Notes: generated by a model not told the origin, from the letters alone. Shown: positions 48,849 to 60,510, numbered from the stretch's first letter. The stretch: DNA of 64,000 nucleotides from Lactarius indigo (GCA_025766275.1 JAFKAC010000040.1:372001-436000); one strand, 5' to 3'. A program made the numbers and translations.

Positions 48849-49360
48849 TGTTACGTTTCGACTCATACCCTTACTGTACCGGTTGCAACTACGGCGGTAA
48901 GGTAGATTAGTTGCGGACTTACTTACGGTGATACGGTAGTGCGATAGGCGATACGACTGATAGCTGACTGAGCGGTGCCTGTATGACTCGATACTAGTAC
49001 AGGTACTAGTAGTATTAGGGTTCGAGATGTTTCTGCGATACGTTGGACGCTACCTTACTGTGACTCATAGCAGCGCTTGAAAGCCTGCTCTTCTTGTATT
49101 TAAAGTAGTTGTTGAAGACCAAGACTCTCCATCTTGGTCTTCTTGAATCGTCACTTGTTTCTTCTTTCTCTCTCTCTCCCTCTTTCTCCCTGTCATCGCT
49201 ATTGGAAAGTGCACCTCCGAGTGTTCACACTACTTAAGCTTGGGCCTCCGTGTCTTCAAGTCATTTCGTCACGCCGGGACCTCCGCGTCTTCGGAGCATT
49301 CGCTAAGTTGTTACTGCCTCTATAGAGCTCAAGTCGAGCTAACGTCGTGACGGCGTTACA
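48849..49360 (+). repeat. 3' LTR
   Basis: 512 bp, same ends and internal landmarks as the 5' LTR (palindrome at 48992-49011), followed by the CCGTG target duplicate at 49361-49365. Confidence 0.92.
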
Positions 49361-50360
49361 CCGTGCGTCTGCCCGAACTACTATACGACTCCCTGAGCAT
49401 TCTTACTCATATGCCAACTCATTTTTTGAAAAAGCGTTTGATATTATTGTACTTGTACTTATAAAAACGGCTCAAAAAGAGCCCAACAAATGTAACGAAG
49501 CCTCGTCTTGACTCATTTACTCCCCGTCTGCCTCCAACGCGAATACTCGCGCTCATACTCTCTTGAACTCACTACTCTCGCGGTCACTCGCACGTGACCG
49601 CCCCCTTACTCCGGCATCGTCCTTAACCTTACCAAGATGTTCAGACCATCTTTGGTTATCGAACGCCCAGACCATGTGGTCTCTAAAGGTGACCCAGTTG
49701 GATCCGTTGGTGGCCAGTTTGACGATGGTGAGTTTGTAGTCTTCGCTCATGATGACAAATACGGTAAGCAGGGTTTCGGATAATGAAAGGTACGCGCTGA
49801 TAGATTCTCGGTAATATCGGATTTAGACTGCAGCGTCAGGGCCCATAACCTTGGTGTAAAGGTCGGGTGATAGGGGCGATCTGGCTAAGTGTGCCGGTCA
49901 GGTGATAGGATCCGAAGGGCCGGTTCAATTGGCGACGAGAAAAGCGCAAAGTCGATGAGGTAGAAGACAAGCGAAGATGAGCAAAGGCAAGGCGAAGCTT
50001 GCTTTGGAGAGGAGTTCAGAGGCACACGAGAGGATCGATGGAAGAGAACTGGATAGTATTTCTGGTACACAAGAGCGCGCTTTAATACAACATAGCTACA
50101 TTTTTTATAGAAACAAAAGTAAAGTATAGTAAAGAGAATATAAGTACGCACGGGCCTTTTGCAGGCATGAAACAGGAGTCGGATAAAAGAGCAAGCAGAA
50201 GAGAATGATGAGAAAAGGGGGAAAACGACCCCTATGAGTCTGGTGATGTTTGAATAGAAATGGATACGGCAGTAATGGATGTTGGGCCGCCGCGCATTAC
50301 CGCGGTGGTGTTGTTTTGGTGGGGTTCGAGTCGGCCGGGTCGAGTGTGCCGAAATGCAAC
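49361..50360 (-). mobile_element. Copia-like retrotransposon remnant truncating NLR3
   Basis: On the minus strand, NLR3 intron sequence ends at about 50361 and a new sequence starts TGTTGCATTT, a typical LTR start. About 500 bp later comes a possible LTR end and primer site (GGTTATGGGCCC, near 49845), then at 49750 a short gag-like frame opening MSEDYKLTIVKL with ATNGSNWVTFRDHMVWAF, the usual N-terminus of Copia gag in mushrooms. The frame breaks down after about 45 residues. The rest of the element and the rest of NLR3 are gone. Confidence 0.6.
49553..49750 (-). pseudogene. Copia gag N-terminal fragment
   Basis: 65 codons. The first 45 match the Copia-type gag/UBN2 N-terminal pattern (YKLTIVKL, GSNWVTFRDHMVWA). 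The end is Arg/Ser-rich without homology and stops early. Confidence 0.55.
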
Positions 50361-51737
50361 AGTTGATGATATAAGTTCGATTAAGACGCAACTCGGTGGG
50401 GGGTAACGCACCTGAGAATACTCTTCCCAGAACCAGCTATCAATCGAGGAGTTGTTAGTTGAAATTAGGACTGAGACGGTGACGGAAATGTACGTTTTCC
50501 GTGGATCCATAACAAAGGACCAGATGTTTTCCAATTTGCGAGAGTGTTCCCTTTGGTACACCATTCCGCGGTACCTTGGTGATGAGCATCGGAAGCTGTG
50601 TTGTAATTGACGGATGGGTCAGGAGGGGCGATCCATTTTCGAAGGTTCTGGCGCAACTCGTTCCCTGTAAGGGTGGTCAAGGTTTGATGGTCGGATGGGG
50701 TTAGAAGACCACGGACGATTTAGGTCGCTGACTTGGTTGACGACTTGTTTCATAGCTACTCCGTTCTCCTTTACATCTAATGGAGTCCGAGGATAGGTTC
50801 GTGGGCCGGCTAATGCAGCTATAACTCACCTTGAGTGACTGAATCGACTTTGTTGTCGATACCCTCTACTTTCGTATTGACGCTCTGTACCGTCTCACAG
50901 ACACCGTCCACCTTGTCATCAATGCCTCGAGTCATCGTTAGGGCTTCTACTGCTGCCATCCGAGCTTCCTCTTGCGTCAATCGGTCCAATCGCTGAAGCG
51001 CGTCTTCGACATCATTTCTTCCAATCAGCTTCTTCAGGTACTTCTCTGCGTAATATTCGATATCTGGGGATATATCAAAAGGGAAGGACATACTGGTTCG
51101 TCCCTGCCTGATCTCTTTCGTCATGATCCCAAGGATTGAGATCACCTCGACCATGATCTTTACGATAATGTCCGTCATCGCTGCGGTCGGTCGGACATGT
51201 ATATATCTTTCAAGACGCATAAAAAAGTATTCCATGCGGCCAAACAGGTTCACAAGAGAATCTCGGCTAGCGCGGACGTCCTTGACGGCCTAATAGATAG
51301 AGATGTCGACAAGACACACGCTGGGTCAAGGGAGATGCTCACTTGGTGGAGGACACCAATCCCAGCGAAAATCGCCTTCGCAGGTGGGAACGCCTGTATT
51401 TATGCGCGTCAGAGGTAGATCTCAAGTGGTTCAACATCTCGCCACTTACCAGCCCAACCCCTTCACTGAGGGTCGCAGAGAAAGCGAACAGTATATTTAC
51501 TGTGGGATCCAGCCATTTTGTCAACCCTTCATCTGCGCTTTGAGATCGATCGAACGCCTGTACTTGGGCCCGAAGAATGGCGAGAATGGCACTGGGAGAA
51601 TCGCAAGTCTGCAGCTGGGTGGCTAGGGGATGAGAAGCGATGTCTTTCTTTGTCTGTTTGTTGTACGCTTCCAAAGCAGCTTCGAAGATTCTCCCAAAGT
51701 CCATAGAAGACGTGGGGGTAGACGGAACTTGAGACAT
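50361..51737 (-). pseudogene. NLR3: truncated Goodbye NLR, ends after the P-loop exon
   Basis: The ATG at 51737 opens MSQVPSTPTSSMDFGRIF. Exons for the Goodbye domain, a four-heptad linker (RGIDDKV, DGVCETV, QSVNTKV, EGIDNKV) and NELRQNLRKWIAPPDPSVNY are intact and in phase. The P-loop exon (GKPGSGKSIL) is present near 50416-50440. The following intron runs into the Copia-like sequence at about 50360, so Walker B, winged helix and all ankyrin repeats are absent. The upstream promoter (51738-52565) is conserved. A short transcript encoding the N-terminal domain alone is therefore possible. I call it a pseudogene, but a truncated adaptor or decoy product cannot be excluded. Confidence 0.8.
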
Positions 51738-52565
51738 AGTGATAGTTGAAGGAACCTAGGTGGATACTTAGGGATACAGGAAGATCAGGTCGGGAAGGGT
51801 GGGTAAAGCCTGAGGGCACCGGTTCGCACTGAATTATGGCCAAGATAGGATGCCTCGTGTTGAACAGATAGCCGCCCTGATATTCCCAGGGACCACGATT
51901 ACTTAGACGCTTACATTCGCTGTGGCCAGCTCGAGGTGCAAAAGACACAGGACCCGGAGAGCGTCAGACCTACATTAGTTCATCACTGTAGGACAGGTGC
52001 GAGTACGTGAACCGAACGGCAGCCCCCACAAGGAGCCTACCTTGGCCCCCAATGTCTCTGTGTGGGTCGACGGTCTTGGCGCGCCCAATTGGTGCGGACA
52101 ATTTAAGGGCTGGTTCTCCCCTTTTCTAGTTTGGGATGAACCACCCTTGCAAGATCAAGAATTCACAGAACTATGCAGATAAGAACCAGGTATGACATGA
52201 TGACCGTGAAGACTCGGAAGCCCTTTCGCCGGATAAACTAGCCAAAGAATCTGTATTCCGACATTCTAGCTCTAGAAGTGAGTGAGAATATGAGTCCGCA
52301 CGGGACTCAGGGGGTTGATGCCCTAGCTTGAAAGTAGAAAGAGAATAGAATGTCATATACTCATCGCCAGCGCGACCTATCGATATCTCCTACGAATAAC
52401 AGCCCCATACGCGACCGATCATATGCCGTATTACAAATCGCCGCACCGTCCCCAGTCCCATGGCTCCCCCACAGCCGCTCTGGTTCCCGTGCTATCGATT
52501 CAGGCCAGCTCAGTACTTCGCCCAGCATGCGGCAACCGTGGACATCGAGAGCGGGTCACTGTTCC
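51738..52565. other. NLR3 promoter and 5' flank
   Basis: Close copy of 32466-33228 with small indels. No coding exon recognised. Confidence 0.5.
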
Positions 52566-54050
52566 TCAAGAAGAGGAGTAGCGCAGTGCGCAGTATTGTG
52601 CGTCTTCGGGTTTGAAGAACCCAAGGTTACCTATACCGGGAATTTCAGTAGGCAGCTCAGGAGCGAGGCCGGCGGCGGCATCCGAGCCGTCCGGGAAATG
52701 GAAGCCGCCGACGTCTGTGATGGGCGTCGCCATGAGTGGGAGAGTCGCGTATATCGCTGTGAGGTGCGAATTTAGGTTCGTCACGGCTGCGAACAGGGTG
52801 TTGTCGTTGCCGCCCGGTGGCAGCGACGGTTCCGTGCTTTCTGTCTTCGTCCGCGTTGCCCCGGTCCGGCTTTGGTTTTCTGGATGTTCCGTGACAGCAA
52901 GGCTGTATGTGCCTGCCTTGGGTGTGCTCCCTGCGATGAATTGATTAACCACCGACAATGTGGGACTGGAGGGTCAGCGAGAGGATTGAGGGATGAGCTA
53001 CGTACACCCGGGGGTATGGTATCCGCCAATCGCATCTGTCGCCCAAATACAGACTCGTGGGAGTCTAGCGTTCTTATCTCCATCGGGAATCTTCGCGCCA
53101 TTCGCACAAGCAACAGTCGTGGAGGGTGCAGTCGCTGACGTACCGTTCCAGGCAGTATGCTGTCGTGATTGGCGACCGCCGTGCATGTGCCATATGACCA
53201 ACGAGTGCACTCGGAATCGATACATACGCGATACGCGCCGTGATCATGGTATGCTTCGAGCTCGCTCCCTTATCCGGGGAAATTAGTCCATTCAATCGTA
53301 GCGGGATGCATAGTTCTTAATATTGGCTTGGAGTAGATCAATGCACTTCTTCCGGGCCCGTGATCCTACATAGAGGGTCTTGGCCACTTGCACGTGAGCC
53401 ATACCAGTCCCGGCTTGAGCGGTCGACCGCGCCAGTAGTGGAAGAGTATCGCAGTGCCGATGCAACGTGGGTGCGCTAGTTGTAAGGCATGTAGATCTGA
53501 TGCGAGCGAACGGCCCAGCAGGATCGTCGAAGAGTTTATGAGCGCGGGAGTCTGCACATCGGGGAGAGTCATTGTTACAGTGTTAGGCGCTGCTGCTGTT
53601 ATTCCGGAACAAAGGTCAAGTATGAGAATCACAGATCGGTGGAACACTTGTCGGGTGAGACAGTCGGTGATCTGGTGCCGCGGCTTAACGAGTTGACCAT
53701 ATACCCTTCCTGGGTCAAAGTCGATAACACAAATCGGGGATTGCACCTTGCCCTCAATTGTCATGTACTGGGAGAATGTTATAGTTATTTAATGAATGGC
53801 ACGTCGTAAGAGACGCACAATTTCGCCAGTCAATTACAAAGGCAGTGTGGAGCTCTCAGCATTGGCCACAACTTGGCACGTCTCTATCCACCAGTACTGA
53901 TTTTTGAAACATATCCGCAAGTCATCCTCGATCATTTTCCCTGTAGTTAATAGGAGCCGCGCGGTGCTCTTGCTCTGCGTGTGCTCCGCTGTGGTACAGG
54001 TAAACAACTGGAGAGAGACAAAGCAGAGACACGAACCAAAAACATGCCCC
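52566..54050 (-). pseudogene. Unidentified gene in the duplicated flank, copy C
   Basis: Copy of 33229-34617. It retains the SVVNQFIAGSTPKAG exon, here longer and ending with FHFPDGSDAAAGLAPELP, and DFDPGRVYGQLVKPRHQ next to VQTPALINSSTILLGRSLA. The signal-peptide exon differs by a 2-bp deletion that shifts its frame, and other stops are present. Function unknown. Confidence 0.35.
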
Positions 54051-54763
54051 TCTATGCATCTCTTTTTGTCCTCTCCGCTGGGACAGGAAACATTGTTGAG
54101 GATGGAGTGTATGCGTGTTGCATCTCCCGGTGTGCGAGTAGGACGTGCATGGGAAAACGAACATGTGATGAACAAAATACCGCCGGATAGTGCCGTGGCT
54201 TCTTTACGAGTGGGAGGGGGGATCTCGGGGTTCACCGAGGAAGGTGATGGGTAGATTGGGGCTCGCCGCAGATAAGGGGGAAGAGGGGTAGAGAAAGGGC
54301 GGGATATGTATGAGACATGACATATGTTCTGCGAATCGATAAGCATGAACTACTCGATGACAAGTATGGGAGACTGACTTGCACTCTGACCCAGCTAGGT
54401 GGATTGGAGTCGGCTATGATATGGTCACGGACATCCTAATCGCAGTGTTATTGTTACTGTTGAGGTGGGCCAGTTCGACTAGGCGTTTACCGGACCGGAC
54501 TGGCCTCTGGAGTACAGCGGGGCGTGAATCAGTTGTTCCTATTACCGAACACTCATCATCTTGCCTTCGCGTCCTCTCCCCTGCGTGTCCGCCGCACCTG
54601 TTAATCCTATCTACTCACCGGATACCACGTCAAACTCACATCGGACCTTATTTCATTCCCTCTCCTCAGGCAGCTGAAGGCACCTGCGCCTTCCCCTTAG
54701 TTCCGTCCGAATGCCTTGTGTGTAATCGATGACTGCAGTTCGGTATCAGTAACATGCCAAGCA

Positions 54764-55304
54764 ATGCCACAGAAAGCGGGAAAAGCGGAAAGTCCGAATT
54801 TAGCAATGCTCCCAAAACCAAGGTCAAAGGCTTCCAGACCCTCAGCGCGAAAGCCGGGCTCCAGATCTGCCTTTCATCCTGTTCTCTCGCGCTCCGCACC
54901 AGGTGCTGTCCACGCGGTCATCGTACTTCTAGTTCTCCGTTGGTCGTATCCACAGACGCCTGAAACAGCGCATCCAGAACAACGTCCGCATCGGCGTCAA
55001 GGCTGCCGTTTGCACATCGGCTATCCTTGAATACCTCACCGCTGAGGTCTTGGAGCTAGCAAGTCCATCGCGTCCTCTCCTCTTTCTGTATTATACTTAC
55101 ACATCTCGTGATCAAGGTAGTGTCTCAAAAGATCTCCGTGTCAAGCGTACCATGCTGCGCCATTTACAACTCGCTATTCGGGGAGACGAGGAGCTCGACA
55201 CGCTGGTGCGAGCGACGATCGCTGGTGGTGGCGTCCTGCCGTTCATTCATAAGACACTTACTGCTGGAAAGATTAAGAAGCCAGAAGGCGCGCCGGCGGC
55301 GTAA
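54764..55304 (+). pseudogene. H2A.Z pseudogene 2
   Basis: Both introns are recognisable. A 1-bp deletion within the Gly/Lys-rich tail (near 54783, against GGAAAAGGCGG in the parent) shifts the frame immediately. Substitutions also hit conserved residues (for example [20 protein letters not shown] in the last exon). It is better preserved at the 3' end than pseudogene 1. Confidence 0.9.
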
Positions 55305-55770
55305 TGTACGCAACGGTCGGCGATTTCATATGCCCTCGTGCTGAGAGGTGGGACAACGTCGGAACATTAGGTGTCGGGCGACCCGGACGCCTTGAGGATA
55401 GATACCGTTGTATCTGTATATTTGAATTTTGTGTTTTCTTGTGTTTATCGTAGGCTCATAGACATGTCGTGTTCACTCTTCTGCATGGGACCAGTTCCAA
55501 CTCCAATGCGAAGCGCCGGTCTCGCAATCGGTGAGGGCGCTAAACAGCACTCGCAATGAGCGGGTAGGGTTTCGTTACAGGTTTGTCGATCCCTATCTTC
55601 GCTCTATTCGCATCCGGGTTCTATATGTGTCTGTACCCCCTACACCTCAGGACTGGAAATCGATTGGATCCAATATTATCGGAGCGCGAGCTTGCGCCAC
55701 ACTAAACATCTCGAGATTTCAAAAGGGCGAGTCACGCCTCTGGTCTTTATTTTGACGAGCTCATTTCCTG
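55305..55770. other. Spacer copy downstream of psi-H2A.Z 2
   Basis: Homologous to 28173-28600. No gene recognised. Confidence 0.45.
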
Positions 55771-56570
55771 TACTCTTTGCGAGTCGCAGGGTGGGTTTTG
55801 TGCGGCATCAGCGAGCAAGGAGGGAGAGGTCTCACCGGTGCGCGCTACAAAACGTTTGACAACGTTTGGGAAGAATGGTTGATTATGGTTTCTACTAGTT
55901 CATTTCAGGCGGCTAGTACGGGGGGACTGTATACAAGCGTTGTAGGTAATTAGGAGAGCTATAGAAGGCCTGGGGTAATTCGACAGCATAGAGAGAAACG
56001 GGCCAAAGTGCGAAGCGCTTCTTGATCGAAGATGAGACTTTGCTGCTGAGGCTGCTGTAGCTCGGCTTCTTTCTCGTGCAAGGCTTGCTGGGAATCCTCC
56101 TCTTCCTGTGCTAGCCTGTCTTGCTCTTCCTGCTCCGCTTGGTCTTGCGCTTCTTGCTCGTCCCAGGTGGCTCTCTGGTTATTGTTTTCCCTGAACCAGG
56201 CGTCTCTTAGATGCTGAGCGGCCCCTTCTTCTGTGAGGGGGTCTATGGCCAGGTGCGCATCGGTCATTGTTTGCCTCAGAAAATCCCATTCGTTGTCTTC
56301 AAAGTTTGGGCATCTTGCCCGAGTTGTGTCCTCAAGAATGCGAGGCATTTACCAAAGGAGAGTGAAGGGAAAGGGAAAATGGAGAGGCGTTTTGTGAATG
56401 GTTAGAGATGATAAAAGAAAAGATTCCGCTTTTCTAGGCTGGTTGGAAAAGTGGGCGGGCAGGTGGCAGCAGGCAAGGAAGGAATGGGCCACGTGTCGCC
56501 TAGCCCTCTCACTCAAAGACCCTGCTCTAAGGCACCGCTCGTGCCTCGCTCCGCCTTAGACCGGCCATGC
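55771..56570. mobile_element. Inserted repeat fragment carrying a coiled-coil ORF
   Basis: This segment is absent from the corresponding spacer of units A and B and contains the minus-strand frame 55959-56348, whose protein type is commonly repeat-associated in mushroom genomes. No clear terminal repeats or target duplication seen, so it is probably a fragment. Confidence 0.45.
55959..56348 (-). CDS. Repeat-associated coiled-coil protein (truncated)
   Basis: 129 codons from the ATG at 56348: MPRILEDTTRARCPNFEDNE, then WRE-type helical sequence (HLRDAWFRENNNQRATWDEQ) and a long Glu/Gln coiled coil (EEQDRLAQEEEDSQQALHEK). This layout is widespread in agaricomycete genomes, usually in many copies near transposons and followed by a KKPK motif, which is missing here. 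The role is unknown. The C-terminal 20 residues look unrelated, so it is probably truncated. Confidence 0.45.
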   Translation of the reverse strand: MPRILEDTTRARCPNFEDNEWDFLRQTMTDAHLAIDPLTEEGAAQHLRDAWFRENNNQRATWDEQEAQDQAEQEEQDRLAQEEEDSQQALHEKEAELQQPQQQSLIFDQEALRTLARFSLCCRITPGLL

Positions 56571-56941
56571 TGCTATCAAGGGGACGTCATGCCCTCGTTG
56601 AATGGTGATAAACCTTGTGATAAACATCAATTGAAATTCCCGAAGCCAATTCCCACAAATCACATTGGTCACTCCAGCCTGAGCAAGTCTGATCGCTGTG
56701 TTGCAAGGGTGTTCTTGATTCAGATAATGAAGCAGTAGAAGCACTGTACCATAAATAAAATGACGACGTAGGGACAGCTCCACGCGTATGACAGGAATTC
56801 GAAACGATCGCACATATTTTACACACGATTTCACCTCATAGACAACGTGGGTCGCTGTAGAGAGTCTCAATATACCATAAACGAGCAGAGCAATCGTCAC
56901 TTACATAGGTCGACAAATTAACTGTCCTCTGTCTCGTTCTT

Positions 56942-59900
56942 TTATTGCGCTGCGTGCCGGGAGAGAAATTGTATGATTTCCTGCCGTTCTTGGCCACTGG
57001 CTACCTCAGATGGGGTCTTTCCACTGAGGTTGCGCACCTGCGCATCCGCACCGTGGTCTAACAAGAGCTGTACAACGCCTGGGTACCCTCTACCCAAACC
57101 CTCTGATGCTCGGTGTAATGGGATCGATCCCTCGTTATCCTGGGGATTGACCTCCGCATTGCGCTCGAGTAGTATCCGACAAACCTCGGGATGACCGCGT
57201 CTCGCTGCGAAATGCAGCGCAGTGTTTCCTTTGTTGTCGCGGACATCCGCATCAGCTCTGTGGTCCAGCAAATACCGTACGACGTCGGAGCGTCCATCTG
57301 GCGATGCAGCAATAAGTGGAGTCCATCCACTGGCAGCCCGAGCATTGACCTCCGCATTGTGCTCAAGTAGTATCCGAGCAATCCCGAGGTGCCCGTAGAA
57401 GGCTGCCAAGAGCAGTGGGGTCTGGCGGTGCTTGTCCTGGAAGTTCACGTCCGCACCATGGTCGAGGAGCCACTTTACGGCGGCGAGGGGTCCGTATTGT
57501 GACACAAGGTGAAGTGGAGTCATCTTGTGCACATCGAGGGCATTCACGTCAGCGCCGCGCTCTCTAAGGAGCTGGGCGACTTCGATGTGACCGTTGGAGA
57601 GCGTCGCATGAAGCGGAGTCCCATGGCGGCCTCCCTGAGCACTTAGGTGCTGTGGATGTTTGTCAATGAGGCGTTTTACGAGACCGAGGAATCCATAGAA
57701 TGCAGCATAGTATAAGGGAGATGCTGAGGTCAATTGCCTGGGGTCCGACCACTTGGGCTTGTCTACGTCATGTATTCGGAACCAGGATCGAAAATACGGT
57801 TTGTCGATGTCGAAGAGATAGTCCATTGCATCCTTCATGCGCATTTCCACATTCCCGACCTTGGCATGCCCAACCCAATATTTGGCAGCGTATCGAACAA
57901 GAGGGACTTTCTTGACGCTGTCTTCGTCCTCAGTGCGGTCATCCAGGGAGAGTAGGACGCCGAGACACGCCTGGGCAAGAATCGCATGCGAAAATTCGAA
58001 GGGGATATGAAAACGGGACACATCTTCTGCGCAATCCGTAAGGCGATCGGATGTCAGGAATTCCTTTACGGAAAAGTGGGAGAACTGGACAACTCGGACA
58101 CCCTTGTCGACGATCACGGTAACCAAACTGGAACACGCCGACAGTACCGCCTCTTCTCGGTCTTCCCACCGCCAATCCGCAATCATTGTCGGCATCCCTC
58201 CTGGACCGACGTCAAATGCAAGTACATCTGCGAGCTCCTCAACCCGGAGTGGGCGACTGGCAACCGCGAGACATTGCAAAAGTCGATATGCGTGTTCCCG
58301 GTTCGCATTGTCGATCTCCTTCAGGATCCGCTTGTACGTCTCGTCCAGTGATTTCGGTAATTCTTCCAGAATTCGACGCAGATTCGTCGGAAAACAGTGC
58401 CGCAGCACCTCCAATTGGCAATAAACCCACCGAAACCTGTCTCAGATTATAAGACTGGGACCACCGTGAGCATTCAAAGATACCCTTACATGCCGTCTGC
58501 TTTCTCCGTCAGTTTCTCGATCACCAAATCCTTTTCCTCATCTCGCCATCTCTTCGTCTTTCTGTCCGAACGAATAAAATGCGTGATATAATTATTAATG
58601 TCCTGGATTTGTCCGGTTTCGTTGTGGAGGGATACTTGTTGAGTTGCCAATGGCCCGAGCACGGTACGGATGTCGAACTCGGGGCGACTTGTGATACATA
58701 ATCGCAGAGTTCGATGCCGAAGCTTAACGAGGTCATCCACAAGGTCCAGTAGCTTTTCTCGCGGCGACGGCAATCCAGAGCCGTACGGACATTCGTCAAG
58801 AGCGTCCAGGACAAGATAGATTGGCGCTGGTCCTGCGGTGGTAAGCATAGACTTGAGGCATTGTAAAAGTGAGTGGTTGGTTGGTTGTTCCGATCCTCGT
58901 TTGTGTTCGGAGTACAAGGAGTAAAGAGCGTCACAGAATATATCTGATTGATCTGAGAGTTGGACTAAAAGGGAGGATAATAATGCGCGGGAGTCCTGCT
59001 TCGCTTTGTCTTTGAAATCGAAGTAAAAATACGCTAAGAAAGCCGATCCAGCGTTGGATATGGATTTGATATCGCGGATGATCGCGGAGCTTGTTGATGA
59101 TATAAGTTCACTTAAGACGCAACACAGCGGGGGTAATGCACCTGAGAATAGTCTTCCCCGAGCCAGCTATCGATCCATAAGTCGTTAGTGGAAAGTTAAA
59201 ACTGACATGGTGAAGGAAGTGTACGTTTTCCATGAATCCATAACAAGGAGCCAGATGCTTTCCAATCTGCGAAGGTGTCCCCATCGGTGCACCATGCCGC
59301 GGTACCTTCGTGATGAGCATCGGAAGCAGTGTTGTAATTGACGGATGGGTCGGGGGGAGCGATCCACCTTCGAAAGTCCTTGCGTAACTCATTCCCTGTG
59401 AGATAGGTCAAGGTGTCGTGATGAAATGAGGTTAGAGGACGACGGACGATTTAGGCGACCGACTTGGTTGACGACTTGTTTAATGGCTACCCCGTTTTCC
59501 TTGACATCTAACGGAGTCTGAGGATAGGTTCAAGGGCCGGCTAATGCAGCTGTACTAACCTTGGGTGACCGAACCTACTTTATTGTCGACGCTCCGCACC
59601 CCGTCGTCGACGCTCCGCACTCTGTCGTTGATACCCTCTACTTTCGTATTGACGCTCTGTACCGTCTCACCGACGCCGTCCACCTTGTCGTCAATGCCTC
59701 GAGTGATCGTCAGGGCTTCCACTGCTGCCATCCGAGCCTCCTCTTGCGTCAGTCGGTCCAATCGCTGAAGCGCGTCCTCGACATCATTTCTTCCAATCAG
59801 CTTCTTCAGGTACTTCTCTGCGTAATGTTCGATATCTGGGGATATATCGAAGGGGAAGGACATACTGGTTCGTCCCTGCCTGATCTCTTTCGTCACGATC

Positions 59901-60510
59901 CCAAGGATCGAGATCACCTCAACCATGATCTTTACGATAATGTCCGTCATCGCTGCAGTCGGTCGGACATGTATATATCTTTCAAGACGCTTAAAAAAGT
60001 ATTCCATGCGGCTAAACAGATCCACAAGTGCATTTCGGCTAGCGTGGACATCCTTAACAGCCTAAGAGATATTAGTGTCATCAAAGCACACGCCGGGTTA
60101 AGAAAGGCGCTTACCTGGAGGAGGACGCCAATCCCAGTAAAAATTGCCTTCGCGGGCGGGAACGCCTGTAGTCGTACGCGTCAGTGAGGAGATCTCAAGT
60201 GAGTTAACGTCTCGACGTTTACCAGCCCAACACCCTCACCGAGGGTCGCAGAGAAAGCGTACAGTACATTTACAGTGGGATCCAGCCACTTCGTCAACTG
60301 TTCATCAGCGCTTTGAGATTGATCGAACAACTGGACCTGAGCTCGAAGAATAGCGAGGATGGAACTGGAAGAGTCGCAGGACTGTATCTGGGCGGCTAGG
60401 GGATGGGAGGCGATGTCTTTCTTGGTCTGGTTGTTGTACGCTTCCAAAGCAGCTTCGAAGATTTTCCCAAAGTCCATAGAAGACGTTGCGGTAGACGGAA
60501 CTTGAGACAT
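56942..60510 (-). CDS. NLR4: Goodbye-NACHT-ankyrin receptor
   Basis: Complete copy with the same exon plan. The ATG at 60510 opens MSQVPSTATSSMDFGKIF. The Goodbye domain includes LTKWLDPTVNVLYAFSATLG and VRPTAAMTDIIVKIMVEV. The linker has six heptads (RGIDDKV, DGVGETV, QSVNTKV, EGINDRV, RSVDDGV, RSVDNKV). The P-loop exon is near 59143-59170 (GSGKTIL), Walker B is YLVLDALDEC, and CITSRPEFDI follows. The 490-codon last exon reads ELPKSLDETYKRILKEIDNA, then about eight ankyrin repeats ending FLSRHAAQ. Compared with NLR1 and NLR2, substitutions cluster at ankyrin loop tips (for example DKHRQ against DQYRR and DEHRL). No disruption seen, so it is likely functional. Confidence 0.87.

Larger units (their letters stand above)
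41517..49360 (+). mobile_element. Full-length Ty3/Gypsy chromovirus LTR retrotransposon (7,844 bp)
   Basis: Two 512-bp LTRs (TGTTACG...CGTTACA) flank gag and pol. The 5-bp target-site duplication CCGTG is at 41512-41516 and 49361-49365. Domain order is gag with zinc knuckle, protease, reverse transcriptase, RNase H, integrase, chromodomain and a C-terminal extension. The integrase-after-RT order and chromodomain place it among fungal chromoviruses. It is co-directional with H2A.Z and opposite to the NLRs. Identical-looking LTRs suggest a recent insertion. Two in-frame TGA codons and the missing gag ATG suggest that this copy is defective. Confidence 0.93.
50361..54430. repeat. Duplication unit with truncated NLR3 and flank
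   Basis: Homologous to 31100-34970 of unit A: NLR 5' half, promoter and decayed flank gene. Its left part (NLR 3' half and H2A.Z copy) is missing, cut at the Copia remnant. Confidence 0.75.
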
